From contig NZ_JAEMTA010000007.1 in the NCBI RefSeq assembly GCF_016462545.1, positions 1 to 64,000 of the forward strand: a stretch of 64,000 nt of DNA, read 5' to 3'. Under the pieces are notes generated by a model. That model searched no databases, had not been told where the DNA came from, and saw nothing but the letters and a program-made list of their open reading frames with translations. The position numbers and the translations under genes were made by a program. Source of the DNA: Mycolicibacterium sp. Its GTDB lineage: Bacteria; Actinomycetota; Actinomycetes; Mycobacteriales; Mycobacteriaceae. Each line of letters opens with the position of its first letter. Position 1 is the first letter of the stretch. This document shows positions 46,830-54,807 of this stretch, piece by piece.

Positions 46830-48367
46830 CGATGATTGATCCGGGGTGGTACGCCACACGACAGACTGTCCCGCCGCCGCTCGAGGGGGCGGCGCTGCCG
46901 CGTCGCGGCGAACTGGGCTGGACCGCATGGCCCCTGCGGGTGTGGCCGCTCGACCCGCTGGCCCGCGCACCCCGTCGGGTCGTGTTCCTCACCTTCGGGG
47001 TCGGCATGATCGGTACGGCGCTGTGGCGACCGACGACGTTGTCGGTCGGCTACGTTCTGGTGGGCGTGATGGTGTTCGCCGTGGTCTACGGCACCGCAGA
47101 TCGTCGTCCCACCCGTGCGGAATGGCTGGGGGCCACACTGACGCTGGCCTTGCTCGCGGTTCCTGCGCTGCTCGCGGCGCGATGGCTCGGGGTGCTCTGC
47201 ATCATGGCGGCCTGGTTGGTGGGCTGGTGCACACTCGTCGGCGGTCGCACCTGGACCGCGGTGTTCGTGGCGCCGTTCATGCCGTGGGCGTTGCCGTACC
47301 GGGTGGCTGGGTGGGCGTGGCGAGCGTCGTCGGAGTTGGTGCCGCGTGGGGTGGGACTGCCGAAGCTGGGTCGGGCCGCAGCCGTCGCCGCCATCTCGGC
47401 GGCATTGGTGGGGATCTTCGGTGGCCTGTTCGCCGCGGCCGATCCCGCGTTCGCGCACGTGGTCGAGCGCCTCGTGCCCGCGCTGGACACGATGGACGTC
47501 ATCGCTCGAGTGATGGTGTTGGGCATCGTGGTCGTCTTCGCGCTGAGCGGCGGTTATCTGATGCACTTCGCGCCGCGGTTGGATGCGCTGGCGCCCGCCC
47601 CCATGCGGCCCATCCCGAGGTGGGAGTGGGCCGTGCCCCTAGGCGTACTCGACGCGCTGTTCGTCCTCTTCGTCGCCGTCCAGGCGACTGTCCTCTTCGG
47701 CGGTCACGACCACGTCCTGGAGACCGAGGGCCTGACCTATGCCGAGTACGCGAGGCAGGGTTTCTGGCAGTTGCTGTGGGTGTCTGCGTTGACCCTGCTG
47801 GTGATCAGCGTGGTCATCCGAGTGGCCGGTCGTGACGCGGCCGCCGACCGACGACTGCTGCGGATTCTGGTCGGGACCACGTGCTTGACGTCGGTGGTGG
47901 TGGTGATCTCGGCGATTCATCGGATGTGGCTCTATCAGCAGGCGTACGGGTTCAGCGTGCAGCGGGTGATGGTGATCGCGATCGAGTCGTGGCTCGGGGT
48001 GGTGTTCGTGCTCGTCGCCGTGGCGGGCATGGGGATGACCGGCCGCTGGCTACCCCGAGCCGTGCTCACCGCCGGGGTTCTGACGCTGCTCGGGTTGGCG
48101 GCGATCAATCCCGAGCGGCTGATCGCTGAGTGGAACGTCGACCGCTACGAGCAGACCGGGTCGTTGGACGCCGACTACCTCCTGTCGCTGTCGAGCGACG
48201 TCGAACCGGTCCTGGCGCGGTTGCCCGAATCGATGCGGCAGTGCGCGAGATATCGTGACGACGTCCGGGACCCCTGGTACGAGTTCAACCTGTCGCGGGT
48301 CACCGCCAGCCACGACGGCACGCCTCGCGGCGACGAGTGCAGAGAGTATTGGACGCCCGGGTCCTGA
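46826..48367 (+). CDS. DUF4173-like multi-pass membrane protein
   Basis: A 513-aa protein with about ten to twelve membrane segments. The central RMWLYQQAYGFSVQRVMVIAIESWLG and GLTYAEYARQGFWQLLWVSAL are characteristic of the DUF4153/DUF4173 family. The C-terminal part ends in a soluble tail (NVDRYEQTGSLDADYLLSLSSDVEPVLARLP) with extracytoplasmic-type cysteines (MRQCARY, GDECREYW). Function unknown. GTG 46826 overlaps the kinase stop (GTGA), so kinase and membrane protein are translationally coupled and may work together. Confidence 0.85.
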   Translation: MTMIDPGWYATRQTVPPPLEGAALPRRGELGWTAWPLRVWPLDPLARAPRRVVFLTFGVGMIGTALWRPTTLSVGYVLVGVMVFAVVYGTADRRPTRAEWLGATLTLALLAVPALLAARWLGVLCIMAAWLVGWCTLVGGRTWTAVFVAPFMPWALPYRVAGWAWRASSELVPRGVGLPKLGRAAAVAAISAALVGIFGGLFAAADPAFAHVVERLVPALDTMDVIARVMVLGIVVVFALSGGYLMHFAPRLDALAPAPMRPIPRWEWAVPLGVLDALFVLFVAVQATVLFGGHDHVLETEGLTYAEYARQGFWQLLWVSALTLLVISVVIRVAGRDAAADRRLLRILVGTTCLTSVVVVISAIHRMWLYQQAYGFSVQRVMVIAIESWLGVVFVLVAVAGMGMTGRWLPRAVLTAGVLTLLGLAAINPERLIAEWNVDRYEQTGSLDADYLLSLSSDVEPVLARLPESMRQCARYRDDVRDPWYEFNLSRVTASHDGTPRGDECREYWTPGS

Positions 48368-48381
48368 GTCACGGCTAGCCA

Positions 48382-48395
48382 AGCAAGCGCTTGGT
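48382..48395. promoter_or_regulatory. KstR2 operator (kstR2 autoregulation)
   Basis: AGCAAGCGCTTGGT satisfies AnCAAGnnCTTGnT. It ends 3 bp before the predicted kstR2 -10 and should mediate autorepression and control of kstR2-fadA6. Confidence 0.93.
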
Positions 48396-48398
48396 CGA

Positions 48399-48404
48399 TA
48401 TGAT
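48399..48404 (+). promoter_or_regulatory. Predicted -10 of kstR2 (leaderless)
   Basis: TATGAT, a near-consensus -10, is followed by six bases and the kstR2 GTG. No Shine-Dalgarno lies between. The spacing implies transcription starting at the GTG. Confidence 0.65.
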
Positions 48405-48410
48405 GCCCAG

Positions 48411-48998
48411 GTGGACAAGGCGATTCCGAGTCGCCGCGACGAGCTGCTCGACCTCGCCGCGGCGATGTTCGCCGAGCGCGGTCTGCGGGCCACCACCGTG
48501 CGTGACATCGCAGACTCCGCGGGCATTCTGTCCGGAAGTCTCTACCACCACTTCAAGTCCAAGGAGCAGATGGTCGAGGAAGTGCTGCGGGACTTCCTCG
48601 ACTGGCTCTTCGGCCGGTACCGCGAGATCGTCGACACCGAGACCGATCCGCTGAAGCGCGTCGAGGGCCTCTTCATGGCGTCCTTCGAGGCCATCGAGCA
48701 CCGGCATGCCCAGGTCGTCATCTATCAGGATGAGGCCAAACGGCTTTCGCCACTGCCGCAGTTCGCGTTCGTCGATGAGCGCAACCGTGAACAGCGGGCG
48801 ATGTGGTTGGACATCCTCAAGCAGGGCGTCGCCGACGGTTGCTTCAGTGCCGATCTCGACGTGGACCTCGTCTACCGATTCATCCGCGACACCACCTGGG
48901 TTTCCGTCCGCTGGTACCAGCCAGGTGGACCCCTCACCGCCGAGCAGGTGGGCAGGCAATACCTCGCCATCGTGCTCGGCGGCATCACGAAAGAATAG
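48411..48998 (+). CDS. kstR2: TetR-family repressor of HIP catabolism KstR2
   Basis: KstR2 represses the C/D-ring genes and is released by HIP-CoA. The 195-aa protein matches the M. tuberculosis repressor closely: HTH in ATTVRDIADSAGILSGSLYHHFKSKEQMV, ligand domain with FMASFEAIEHRHAQVVIYQDEAKRL and DLVYRFIRDTTWVSVRWYQPGGPLT. I use the GTG at 48411 (VDKAIPSRRDELLDLAAAMFAERG), not the track start at 48255, which would extend into the upstream gene and operator. fadA6 follows 6 bp after the stop. Confidence 0.95.
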   Translation: MDKAIPSRRDELLDLAAAMFAERGLRATTVRDIADSAGILSGSLYHHFKSKEQMVEEVLRDFLDWLFGRYREIVDTETDPLKRVEGLFMASFEAIEHRHAQVVIYQDEAKRLSPLPQFAFVDERNREQRAMWLDILKQGVADGCFSADLDVDLVYRFIRDTTWVSVRWYQPGGPLTAEQVGRQYLAIVLGGITKE

Positions 48999-49004
48999 GG
49001 AACC

Positions 49005-50162
49005 ATGACTGGAACATCACCCGCCTACATCATCGATGCTGTGCGTACCGCAGTGGGCAAGCGCAACGGCGGGCTGTCGGGCGTGCACCCCGTCGATCTC
49101 GGAGCCGCCGCGTGGCGTGGGCTCTTCGATCGCAACGACGTCGACCCCGGTGCCGTCACCGACGTGATCGCCGGCTGCGTCGACGCCATCGGCGGCCAAG
49201 CGGGCAACATCGCCCGGCTGTCCTGGCTGGCCGCAGGTTTTCCCGAAGAGGTTCCTGGTGTCACCGTGGACCGGCAGTGCGGATCGAGTCAGCAGGCCAT
49301 TTCCTTTGGTGCACAGGCGATCATGTCCGGCACCGCCGATCTGATCGTGGCGGGTGGCATGCAGAACATGAGCCAGATCCCCATCTCGTCGGCGATGATC
49401 GTCGGCGAGCAGTTCGGGTTCACCTCGCCCACCAACGAGTCGAAGAGTTGGCTGCACCGATACGGCGATCAGGAGATCTCGCAGTTCCGCGGATCCGAGA
49501 TGATCGCGGAGAAGTGGAACATCTCGCGCGAGGAGATGGAGCAGTACTCGCTGACCAGCCACCAGCGCGCGCAGGAGGCCATTCGGTCGGGATACTTCGA
49601 GAACGAGATCATTCCCGTCGACGGGTTCGTCACCGACGAGGGCCCGCGTGAGACGTCGCTGGAGAAGATGGCCGGACTGAAGACGCTCGTCGAGGGCGGT
49701 CGGTTGACGGCGGCCATGGCCAGCCAGATCTCCGACGGTGCCAGCGCCGTGCTCATCGCGTCCGAGCAGGCCGTCAAGGACCACGGATTGACGCCCCGCG
49801 CCCGCATCCATCACGTGAGCGCCCGCGGTGCCGACCCGGTGTACATGCTCACCGGTCCGATTCCGGCGACGCACTACGCGCTGGAGAAGACCGGTCTGAC
49901 CATCGAGGACATTGACACCGTGGAGATCAACGAGGCCTTCGCGCCCGTGGTCATGGCGTGGCTCCAGGAGACGAAGGCAGACCCCGCGAAGGTCAACCCC
50001 AGCGGTGGTGCGATCGCACTCGGTCACCCCCTCGGCGCAACGGGCGCAAAGCTTTTCGCGACCATGCTCAATACGCTCGAGCGTACGGGTGGCCGCTACG
50101 GTCTGCAGACGATGTGCGAGGGCGGCGGCACCGCCAACGTCACCATCATCGAACGCCTCTAG
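49005..50162 (+). CDS. fadA6: Thiolase FadA6, HIP pathway
   Basis: A 385-aa thiolase that in M. tuberculosis carries out thiolysis in the last part of HIP catabolism (Rv3556c). The acylation cysteine is in VDRQCGSSQQAISFG, the His in [15 protein letters not shown] and the second Cys in LQTMCEGGGTANVTIIE. ATG 49005 lies 6 bp after kstR2, so both are read from the same KstR2-controlled promoter. Confidence 0.94.
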   Translation: MTGTSPAYIIDAVRTAVGKRNGGLSGVHPVDLGAAAWRGLFDRNDVDPGAVTDVIAGCVDAIGGQAGNIARLSWLAAGFPEEVPGVTVDRQCGSSQQAISFGAQAIMSGTADLIVAGGMQNMSQIPISSAMIVGEQFGFTSPTNESKSWLHRYGDQEISQFRGSEMIAEKWNISREEMEQYSLTSHQRAQEAIRSGYFENEIIPVDGFVTDEGPRETSLEKMAGLKTLVEGGRLTAAMASQISDGASAVLIASEQAVKDHGLTPRARIHHVSARGADPVYMLTGPIPATHYALEKTGLTIEDIDTVEINEAFAPVVMAWLQETKADPAKVNPSGGAIALGHPLGATGAKLFATMLNTLERTGGRYGLQTMCEGGGTANVTIIERL

Positions 50163-50182
50163 CCGCGGCCCCTAGCGGCCCC

Positions 50183-50245
50183 GCCGAGTGTGTGGATTCC
50201 GAGTACGAACTGCGATGACAGCCGTCGACTAGTCACACACTCGGC
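50183..50245. repeat. 63-bp inverted-repeat element between fadA6 and a convergent gene
   Basis: Perfect 12-bp arms GCCGAGTGTGTG (50183-50194) and CACACACTCGGC (50234-50245) enclose 39 bp. The element nearly fills the space between the fadA6 stop and the convergent DUF559 stop. It could act as a two-way terminator or be a small dispersed repeat (MITE-like). Confidence 0.65.
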
Positions 50246-50247
50246 AG

Positions 50248-51111
50248 TCAAATGGGGCAGCCTGCTGCTCTCAGCTTCTGGCGCACCCGCTCGATGACGA
50301 CGTCGGGCCTGGCCAGCATTCCGGCGCTTACCCTGACGACGACCCAACCCGATGCCTCGAGCATCGCAATCCGTTCGATGTCCCACGCGCGTTGACGTGT
50401 GTCCGTCCAATGCTGAGCGCCGTCGTACTCGACGGCGACCTTCCATTCGCGCCAGCCCATGTCGAGCCGGACGCGGACGCGGCCGTATCGGTCCCTCAAC
50501 TCGATCTGCGTAGCTGGCCTCGGGAGGCCGGCTCGTACGATCGCCATGCGGAGCCGTGTCTCTCGTGGGGATTCGGCGCCGCCGTCCATGTGCTGCAACG
50601 TCTCTCGCAATGTGCGTACGCCGCGACTGCCGGGGCGCGAATCGGCTATGGCGACGACGTCGCTTACCGCCAACCCCGTTGCCCGAGCCAACGCGTCGAG
50701 ATGAACGAGCGCAGTGTCCTGCGGCATCGTTCGCCCTATGTCGAATGCGGTGCGCTCAGGCGTCGTCGTACGCATTCCGTCGATGGTGCAGATCTCGCTG
50801 CCGAGCAGGCCATAGGTGTGCACGACGATTCCACGTGGTGAGTGACGATCCTCGCGGCAGATCTCGGCGGGCAGCTGTGCGTCGATCCACTTGGTGCCCA
50901 ATACGGCTGCTGCCGAAAGGCCCGCAAGAACGCAATCACCACCGGCCCACAGCCACGCTGCGCGGGCCCTGGTGACGGCATCGACGGTGGCGTGCTTGGA
51001 CACGTAGGCGTTGCGGTAGATCGCCCGGAAGTCCTTCTGCAGTCGGCGTGCCGTGACGTCGCCGCGCCGTAGCGCTTGTTGTCCGAGGAACGGACGTTCT
51101 CCCAATCCCAT
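50248..51111 (-). CDS. DUF559-type protein with an AbiEi-like N-terminal part
   Basis: A 287-aa protein of a family common and multicopy in mycobacteria. The N-terminal half (FLGQQALRRGDVTARRLQKDFRAIYRNAYVSKHATVDAVTRARAAWLWAG) resembles AbiEi/transcriptional-regulator antitoxin-like winged-helix proteins. The C-terminal half is a DUF559/Vsr-like PD-(D/E)XK nuclease fold (VRLDMGWREWKVAVEYDGAQHWTDTRQRAWDIERIAMLEASGWVVVRV), with the acidic and lysine residues of such nucleases visible in YDGAQHW. Function untested. It points against fadA6 and separates fadA6 from the ipd genes. Confidence 0.78.
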   Translation of the reverse strand: MGLGERPFLGQQALRRGDVTARRLQKDFRAIYRNAYVSKHATVDAVTRARAAWLWAGGDCVLAGLSAAAVLGTKWIDAQLPAEICREDRHSPRGIVVHTYGLLGSEICTIDGMRTTTPERTAFDIGRTMPQDTALVHLDALARATGLAVSDVVAIADSRPGSRGVRTLRETLQHMDGGAESPRETRLRMAIVRAGLPRPATQIELRDRYGRVRVRLDMGWREWKVAVEYDGAQHWTDTRQRAWDIERIAMLEASGWVVVRVSAGMLARPDVVIERVRQKLRAAGCPI

Positions 51112-51191
51112 GCCCCGGATGCTGGCGCTGGGCGACGACGTCGCCCGTCGAGTGTGGGTGTTCTTCGTGCGTTTCGCGAGTGGGGCTGTGG

Positions 51192-51214
51192 ACTATCCCC
51201 ACACTGGGGATAGT
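51192..51214 (-). terminator. Hairpin terminator after ipdC
   Basis: ACTATCCCC and GGGGATAGT form a perfect 9-bp stem with a 5-nt loop. It begins at the base next to the ipdC stop codon (minus strand). No U-tract follows, as is usual for mycobacterial terminators. It marks the end of echA20-ipdA-ipdB-ipdC. Confidence 0.75.
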
Positions 51215-52288
51215 TCAGTCGACGACGTGCGCGGAAGCTGCCCGCAGGTGTGCGATGGCGTCGGCCACGATGGACTCGACGAGCTCCGCGCACGACGGCA
51301 GGTCGTTGAGGATGCCCGCCACCTGTCCGGATGCCAGCACTCCCGCCTCGGTGTTGCCGTCGACCAGGCCGGCCTTCAGAAGCATGGGCGTGTTCGCGGC
51401 CATCACGACCTGCGACCACGTGAGCTCCTTCCCGCGGCGCATCGCCAGACCGTCGGTCACGATCGAACGCCACGACATACCCGACATGGCCTTGAACTTC
51501 TGCGCGTTCAGGACCGCGGCACTGAATCCCCGCACGGGCGACCCACTTTCGAGCTTCTCCACCAACCCGGTTCGCAGTACCCGGTGCGGCATGCCGTCGA
51601 CGCGCTTGGACACGACGGTCGCATCGAAGGCGGAGTCCAGATACCGCTGCTTGACGGCATCGGGCACGGTCGAATCCGACGTCAGGAGAAACCGGGTGCC
51701 CATCGCGACGCCGGCGGCGCCGTACGACAGCGCGGCCGCTAGGCCCCTGCCGTCGAAGAAACCGCCCGCCGCCACGACGGGGATGCCGGTGCCCGCGAGG
51801 GCATCCAGTACCGACGGCAACAGCAGCGTGGTCGCGACGGGTCCGGTGTGGCCGCCGCCCTCACCGCCCTGCACGATCACCGCGTCGGCGCCCCACGCCG
51901 CGACCTTCTTCGCGTGCTTGGCCGCCCCGACCGACGGGATGACGACGACGCCGGCATCCTTCAGCTTGGCGATGAGGTCCGCCTTGGGAGCTAGGGCGAA
52001 GGAGGCGACTTTGACTCCTTCGCGGATCAGGAGGTCGACGCGATCACCGGCGTCGCCCGCGTCGGCACGCATGTTGATGCCGAATGGTTTGTCGGTGGTG
52101 GCCTTTACCTTGGTCACCGCGGTCTGCAGTTCGTCCAGCGTCATGGTCGCCGAGGCGAGGATCCCGAGCCCGCCGGCGTTGGACGTCGCCGCGACCAGTC
52201 GGGCACCCGCGACCCAGCCCATCCCGGTCTGCACGACGGGGTGCTCGATGCCGAGTAACTCGGTCAGCGGAGTGCGCAGGCTGCTCAT
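51215..52288 (-). CDS. ipdC: HIP pathway flavin oxidoreductase IpdC (nitronate monooxygenase family)
   Basis: A 357-aa FMN-dependent TIM-barrel enzyme, Rv3553 orthologue, shown to be required for HIP catabolism. Family motifs are TPLTELLGIEHPVVQTGMGWVAGARLVAATSNAGGLGILAS at the N-terminus, VIVQGGEGGGHTGPVATTLLLP and GIPVVAAGGFFDGRGLAAALSYGAAGVAMGTRFLLT. The M at 52288 overlaps the ipdB stop by 4 bp. The operon ends at the hairpin downstream. No ferredoxin gene (fdxB of M. tuberculosis) is next to it. Confidence 0.93.
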   Translation of the reverse strand: MSSLRTPLTELLGIEHPVVQTGMGWVAGARLVAATSNAGGLGILASATMTLDELQTAVTKVKATTDKPFGINMRADAGDAGDRVDLLIREGVKVASFALAPKADLIAKLKDAGVVVIPSVGAAKHAKKVAAWGADAVIVQGGEGGGHTGPVATTLLLPSVLDALAGTGIPVVAAGGFFDGRGLAAALSYGAAGVAMGTRFLLTSDSTVPDAVKQRYLDSAFDATVVSKRVDGMPHRVLRTGLVEKLESGSPVRGFSAAVLNAQKFKAMSGMSWRSIVTDGLAMRRGKELTWSQVVMAANTPMLLKAGLVDGNTEAGVLASGQVAGILNDLPSCAELVESIVADAIAHLRAASAHVVD

Positions 52289-53031
52289 ACCTTGACTTCC
52301 TTGTCCCGCAGTCCCTTCGGATCGATCACCTTCTGGATCAACTCGAGCTCATCACCGGTTGGCAGTCGCGAGGACTCGACGGAGTCCAGGCCGTGCACCT
52401 CGAAGCCCGTGTTCTCGGCCACCTGGTCGGGCTCGACCCCGGGATGTAGCGACACCGCGCGCATCTGATGGTCGGGGCCGTTGAAGTCGAACACGCCGAG
52501 GTTGGAGACCACCCGGTAGACGTTGACGAACCGGTAGGCCGGATTGTCGGGATCAACCTTGTCCCAGCCGATTCCGGACACGATGTCCACCGATTCACCG
52601 AACACGCGGGTCGAGTGGTTGCCCACCCAGTAGCTCGTCGCGTGGTTGATGGTGTTGCCCGGGGCGCCACGGACGCCGAACATCTGACGTTTCGGATGCT
52701 GAATCGGACCGAACGCGGACAGGTTCTGGTTGCCGTACCGGTCGATCTGATTGGCGCCCATCACGACGTGGCGCCTGCCCCACGCCAGTGTCTCGAAGAC
52801 GCGACCGAACGGCATCCAGCCCTCGATCGCCCCCGTCGCGCCGATCGCGGGCGTGTCGGCCAGTAGGCGGGCTTCGCCGTCGGTGAGCAGGATGTCCGGG
52901 GAGAACGTCAAGCGCGCCAGTCGGGCGCCGACGGACACGATCGTCGTCATGGGACTGACCATGATTTCGCCTGCGTCGCGGAACAATTCGGCGCACGCGA
53001 CGGCGCAGACCTCGGCTCGGGTCACGGACAT
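52285..53031 (-). CDS. ipdB: COCHEA-CoA hydrolase subunit IpdB
   Basis: IpdB is the beta subunit of IpdAB, a CoA-transferase-fold enzyme that hydrolytically opens the last carbocyclic ring of the steroid (COCHEA-CoA). The 248-aa protein shows the fold's second-subunit pattern (VSPMTTIVSVGARLARLTFSPDILLTDGEARL, HHVVMGANQIDRYGNQNLSAFG-like region, VSNLGVFDFNGPDHQMRAVSLHPGV). ATG 53031 overlaps the ipdA stop as ATGA; the track start at 53118 lies inside ipdA. Confidence 0.93.
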   Translation of the reverse strand: MSVTRAEVCAVACAELFRDAGEIMVSPMTTIVSVGARLARLTFSPDILLTDGEARLLADTPAIGATGAIEGWMPFGRVFETLAWGRRHVVMGANQIDRYGNQNLSAFGPIQHPKRQMFGVRGAPGNTINHATSYWVGNHSTRVFGESVDIVSGIGWDKVDPDNPAYRFVNVYRVVSNLGVFDFNGPDHQMRAVSLHPGVEPDQVAENTGFEVHGLDSVESSRLPTGDELELIQKVIDPKGLRDKEVKV

Positions 53032-53909
53032 CACTGGGCGTCCTCCTTGAACTTGCGCACTGCCGCTTGATAGTCGGCTTCGCTGCCCGACAGGTAGGTG
53101 TCGACGAACTGCTGCCACGTCTCCTCGGACGCGGCCGCCTCGGCGTAGTGCCGCTGGAACTTCTCGTCGCGGCGGTAGTCGGGCTCGTTGGTGGTGAAGT
53201 GCGCCCCGCCGGGTGCCTCCACGACGGAGTCGACCATCATGCGGTTGACCAGCAGCGCCTGCGGTGGCACCGCCTTGATCAGCTCCTCGGTCGACACGAC
53301 GCGCTCGACGGAGAGCAAGCGTCTGTCGGCGGCCATCAGGAACAGGTCGTCGAAGTACGGGTCGATACCGGTATAGGCGGCATTGCCGCGCTCGTCGCCG
53401 AGATTCATGTGCACGAAGGCTGCGTCGAGAGTCAGCGCGGGCATGGCCACTAGTTGCTCGTAGCCCCCGTCGGTGGGATACGGCGACGTCACGGTCTTGA
53501 GCTCGTCGCCCCAGAACGCGCGGACGTCGCTGCCGAGGCCGGCGCGGATCGGGAGGAACGGAAGTCGTTGTGCCGCAGCCTGCAATCCGCAGCGCAGCAT
53601 GCCCTCGTCCATCTCACGCGCCTCGATGGCACCGGTGGTGCGGGCCTTGGCGAACCAGGGGTCGTAGAACGGCGGGGAATCCAGGGACACGAAGCCGTAG
53701 TAGACCCGCTTGACCTTGCCTGCCGAGCACAGCAGGCCGATGTCGGGCCCGCCGTAGCTGACGACGGTGAGATCGGTGACGTCCGTGCGGAGCAGCGCCC
53801 GGACGAATGCCATGGGCTTGCGCCGAGATCCCCAGCCGCCGATGCCGATGGTCATGCCGCTCTGGATCGAGGCGACCGCCTCGTCGAGTGTGGTCCTCTT
53901 GTCCGACAC
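53031..53909 (-). CDS. ipdA: COCHEA-CoA hydrolase subunit IpdA
   Basis: IpdA is the alpha subunit of the ring-opening IpdAB hydrolase. The 292-aa product has the CoA-transferase glycine loop (GMTIGIGGWGSRRKPMAFVRALL) and the segment AREMDEGMLRCGL, whose Glu102 is likely the catalytic glutamate reported in IpdA. The start is GTG 53909; its ribosome site GGGGAGA comes from the tandem repeat just upstream. Confidence 0.93.
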   Translation of the reverse strand: MSDKRTTLDEAVASIQSGMTIGIGGWGSRRKPMAFVRALLRTDVTDLTVVSYGGPDIGLLCSAGKVKRVYYGFVSLDSPPFYDPWFAKARTTGAIEAREMDEGMLRCGLQAAAQRLPFLPIRAGLGSDVRAFWGDELKTVTSPYPTDGGYEQLVAMPALTLDAAFVHMNLGDERGNAAYTGIDPYFDDLFLMAADRRLLSVERVVSTEELIKAVPPQALLVNRMMVDSVVEAPGGAHFTTNEPDYRRDEKFQRHYAEAAASEETWQQFVDTYLSGSEADYQAAVRKFKEDAQ

Positions 53910-53985
53910 TATCTCCCCGCTCGCTTCGCTCGTGCCCGCCGAATCACTATTTCCCCGCTCGCTTCGCTCGTGCCCGCCGAATCAT
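53910..53985 (-). repeat. Tandem 38-bp duplication between echA20 and ipdA
   Basis: Two head-to-tail 38-bp copies (53910-53947 and 53948-53985) differ at only two positions. On the coding strand each reads TGATTCGGCGGGCACGAG, then CGAAGCGAGCGGGGA. The first-read copy contains the echA20 stop codon, and the second supplies the GGGGAGA ribosome site for ipdA. The CGAGCGAAGCGAGCGGGG core looks like a dispersed mycobacterial repeat. Confidence 0.85.
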
Positions 53986-54743
53986 TGCTTCTCGGATCCC
54001 TTCGACGTCCCCGCGAACGCATCACGGTGTTCGTCGGACACGCCCGACAGGTTCAGCTCGAACGTGAAGCCCTGCTCCATCCGGTATCTGGCGTTGGGCG
54101 GTTGCACGTCGATGAGGTTCAACGCTTCCTTCGCCGCGCGGATCACGCGGGTGTCCTTGCTGGCGATGTCGCGCGCGACCCGCAGCGCGGACTCGTTGAG
54201 ATCGGCGCGCGGCACGACCTCGTGGACCGAGCCGAAGTGGTGCAGCGTCGCGGCGTCGACGGTCGCCGCGGTGAAGAACAGCCGCCGCATCAGGTGCTGG
54301 GGCACCAGGCGGGACAGGTGGGTGGCGGCGCCGAGGGCGCCGCGCTCGACCTCGGGTAGGCCGAACTTTGCGTCGTCGGAGGCGACGATGACGTCGGCAT
54401 TGCCGACCAGTCCGATGCCGCCACCGACACAGAACCCGTTGACTGCCGCGACCACGGGTACCTCGCACTCGTACACCGCGCGGAAGGCGTGGAAACAACC
54501 GCGATTGGCGTCGATGAGCGCGGTGAAGCCCTCGGTGTTCTGCATCTCCTTGATGTCGACGCCGGCGTTGAAGCCGCGGCCCTCGGCGCGGAGGATCACT
54601 ACGTGGGTGCTCCGGTCGCGACCGGCGGCGGTGATGGCGTCACCGAGTTCGAACCACCCCTTCGACGGGATGGCGTTGACGGGTGGGTAGTCGACGGTGA
54701 CCGAGACGATGCCCGGTTCCACGGCTTTGGTGATGATTGGCAT
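53982..54743 (-). CDS. echA20: HIEC-CoA hydrolase EchA20 (crotonase superfamily)
   Basis: EchA20 hydrolytically opens a ring of the HIP-derived CoA ester before IpdAB acts. The 253-aa crotonase-fold protein has the oxyanion-hole segments LRAEGRGFNAGVDIKEMQ and AAVNGFCVGGGIGLVGNADVIVAS, and the acidic active-site region FGLPEVERGALGAA. ATG 54743 follows GAGGAA. It is the first gene of echA20-ipdA-ipdB-ipdC, transcribed from a KstR2-controlled divergent promoter. Confidence 0.93.
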   Translation of the reverse strand: MPIITKAVEPGIVSVTVDYPPVNAIPSKGWFELGDAITAAGRDRSTHVVILRAEGRGFNAGVDIKEMQNTEGFTALIDANRGCFHAFRAVYECEVPVVAAVNGFCVGGGIGLVGNADVIVASDDAKFGLPEVERGALGAATHLSRLVPQHLMRRLFFTAATVDAATLHHFGSVHEVVPRADLNESALRVARDIASKDTRVIRAAKEALNLIDVQPPNARYRMEQGFTFELNLSGVSDEHRDAFAGTSKGSEKQ

Positions 54744-54778
54744 GCGAATTCCTCAGCTACTCCATGAGCGACTACCTA

Positions 54779-54792
54779 AGCAAGCACTTGCT
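54779..54792. promoter_or_regulatory. KstR2 operator (echA20 / SDR pair)
   Basis: AGCAAGCACTTGCT meets the KstR2 consensus and extends to the perfect 16-bp inverted repeat AAGCAAG-CA-CTTGCTT. It lies between divergent echA20 and the SDR at 54808. Confidence 0.93.
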
Positions 54793-54795
54793 TGG

Positions 54796-54801
54796 TACGC
54801 T
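54796..54801 (+). promoter_or_regulatory. Predicted -10 of the 54808 SDR gene (leaderless)
   Basis: TACGCT, six bases, then GTG. The operator ends 3 bp before it, the same layout as at kstR2. Confidence 0.58.
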
Positions 54802-54807
54802 AGCACA

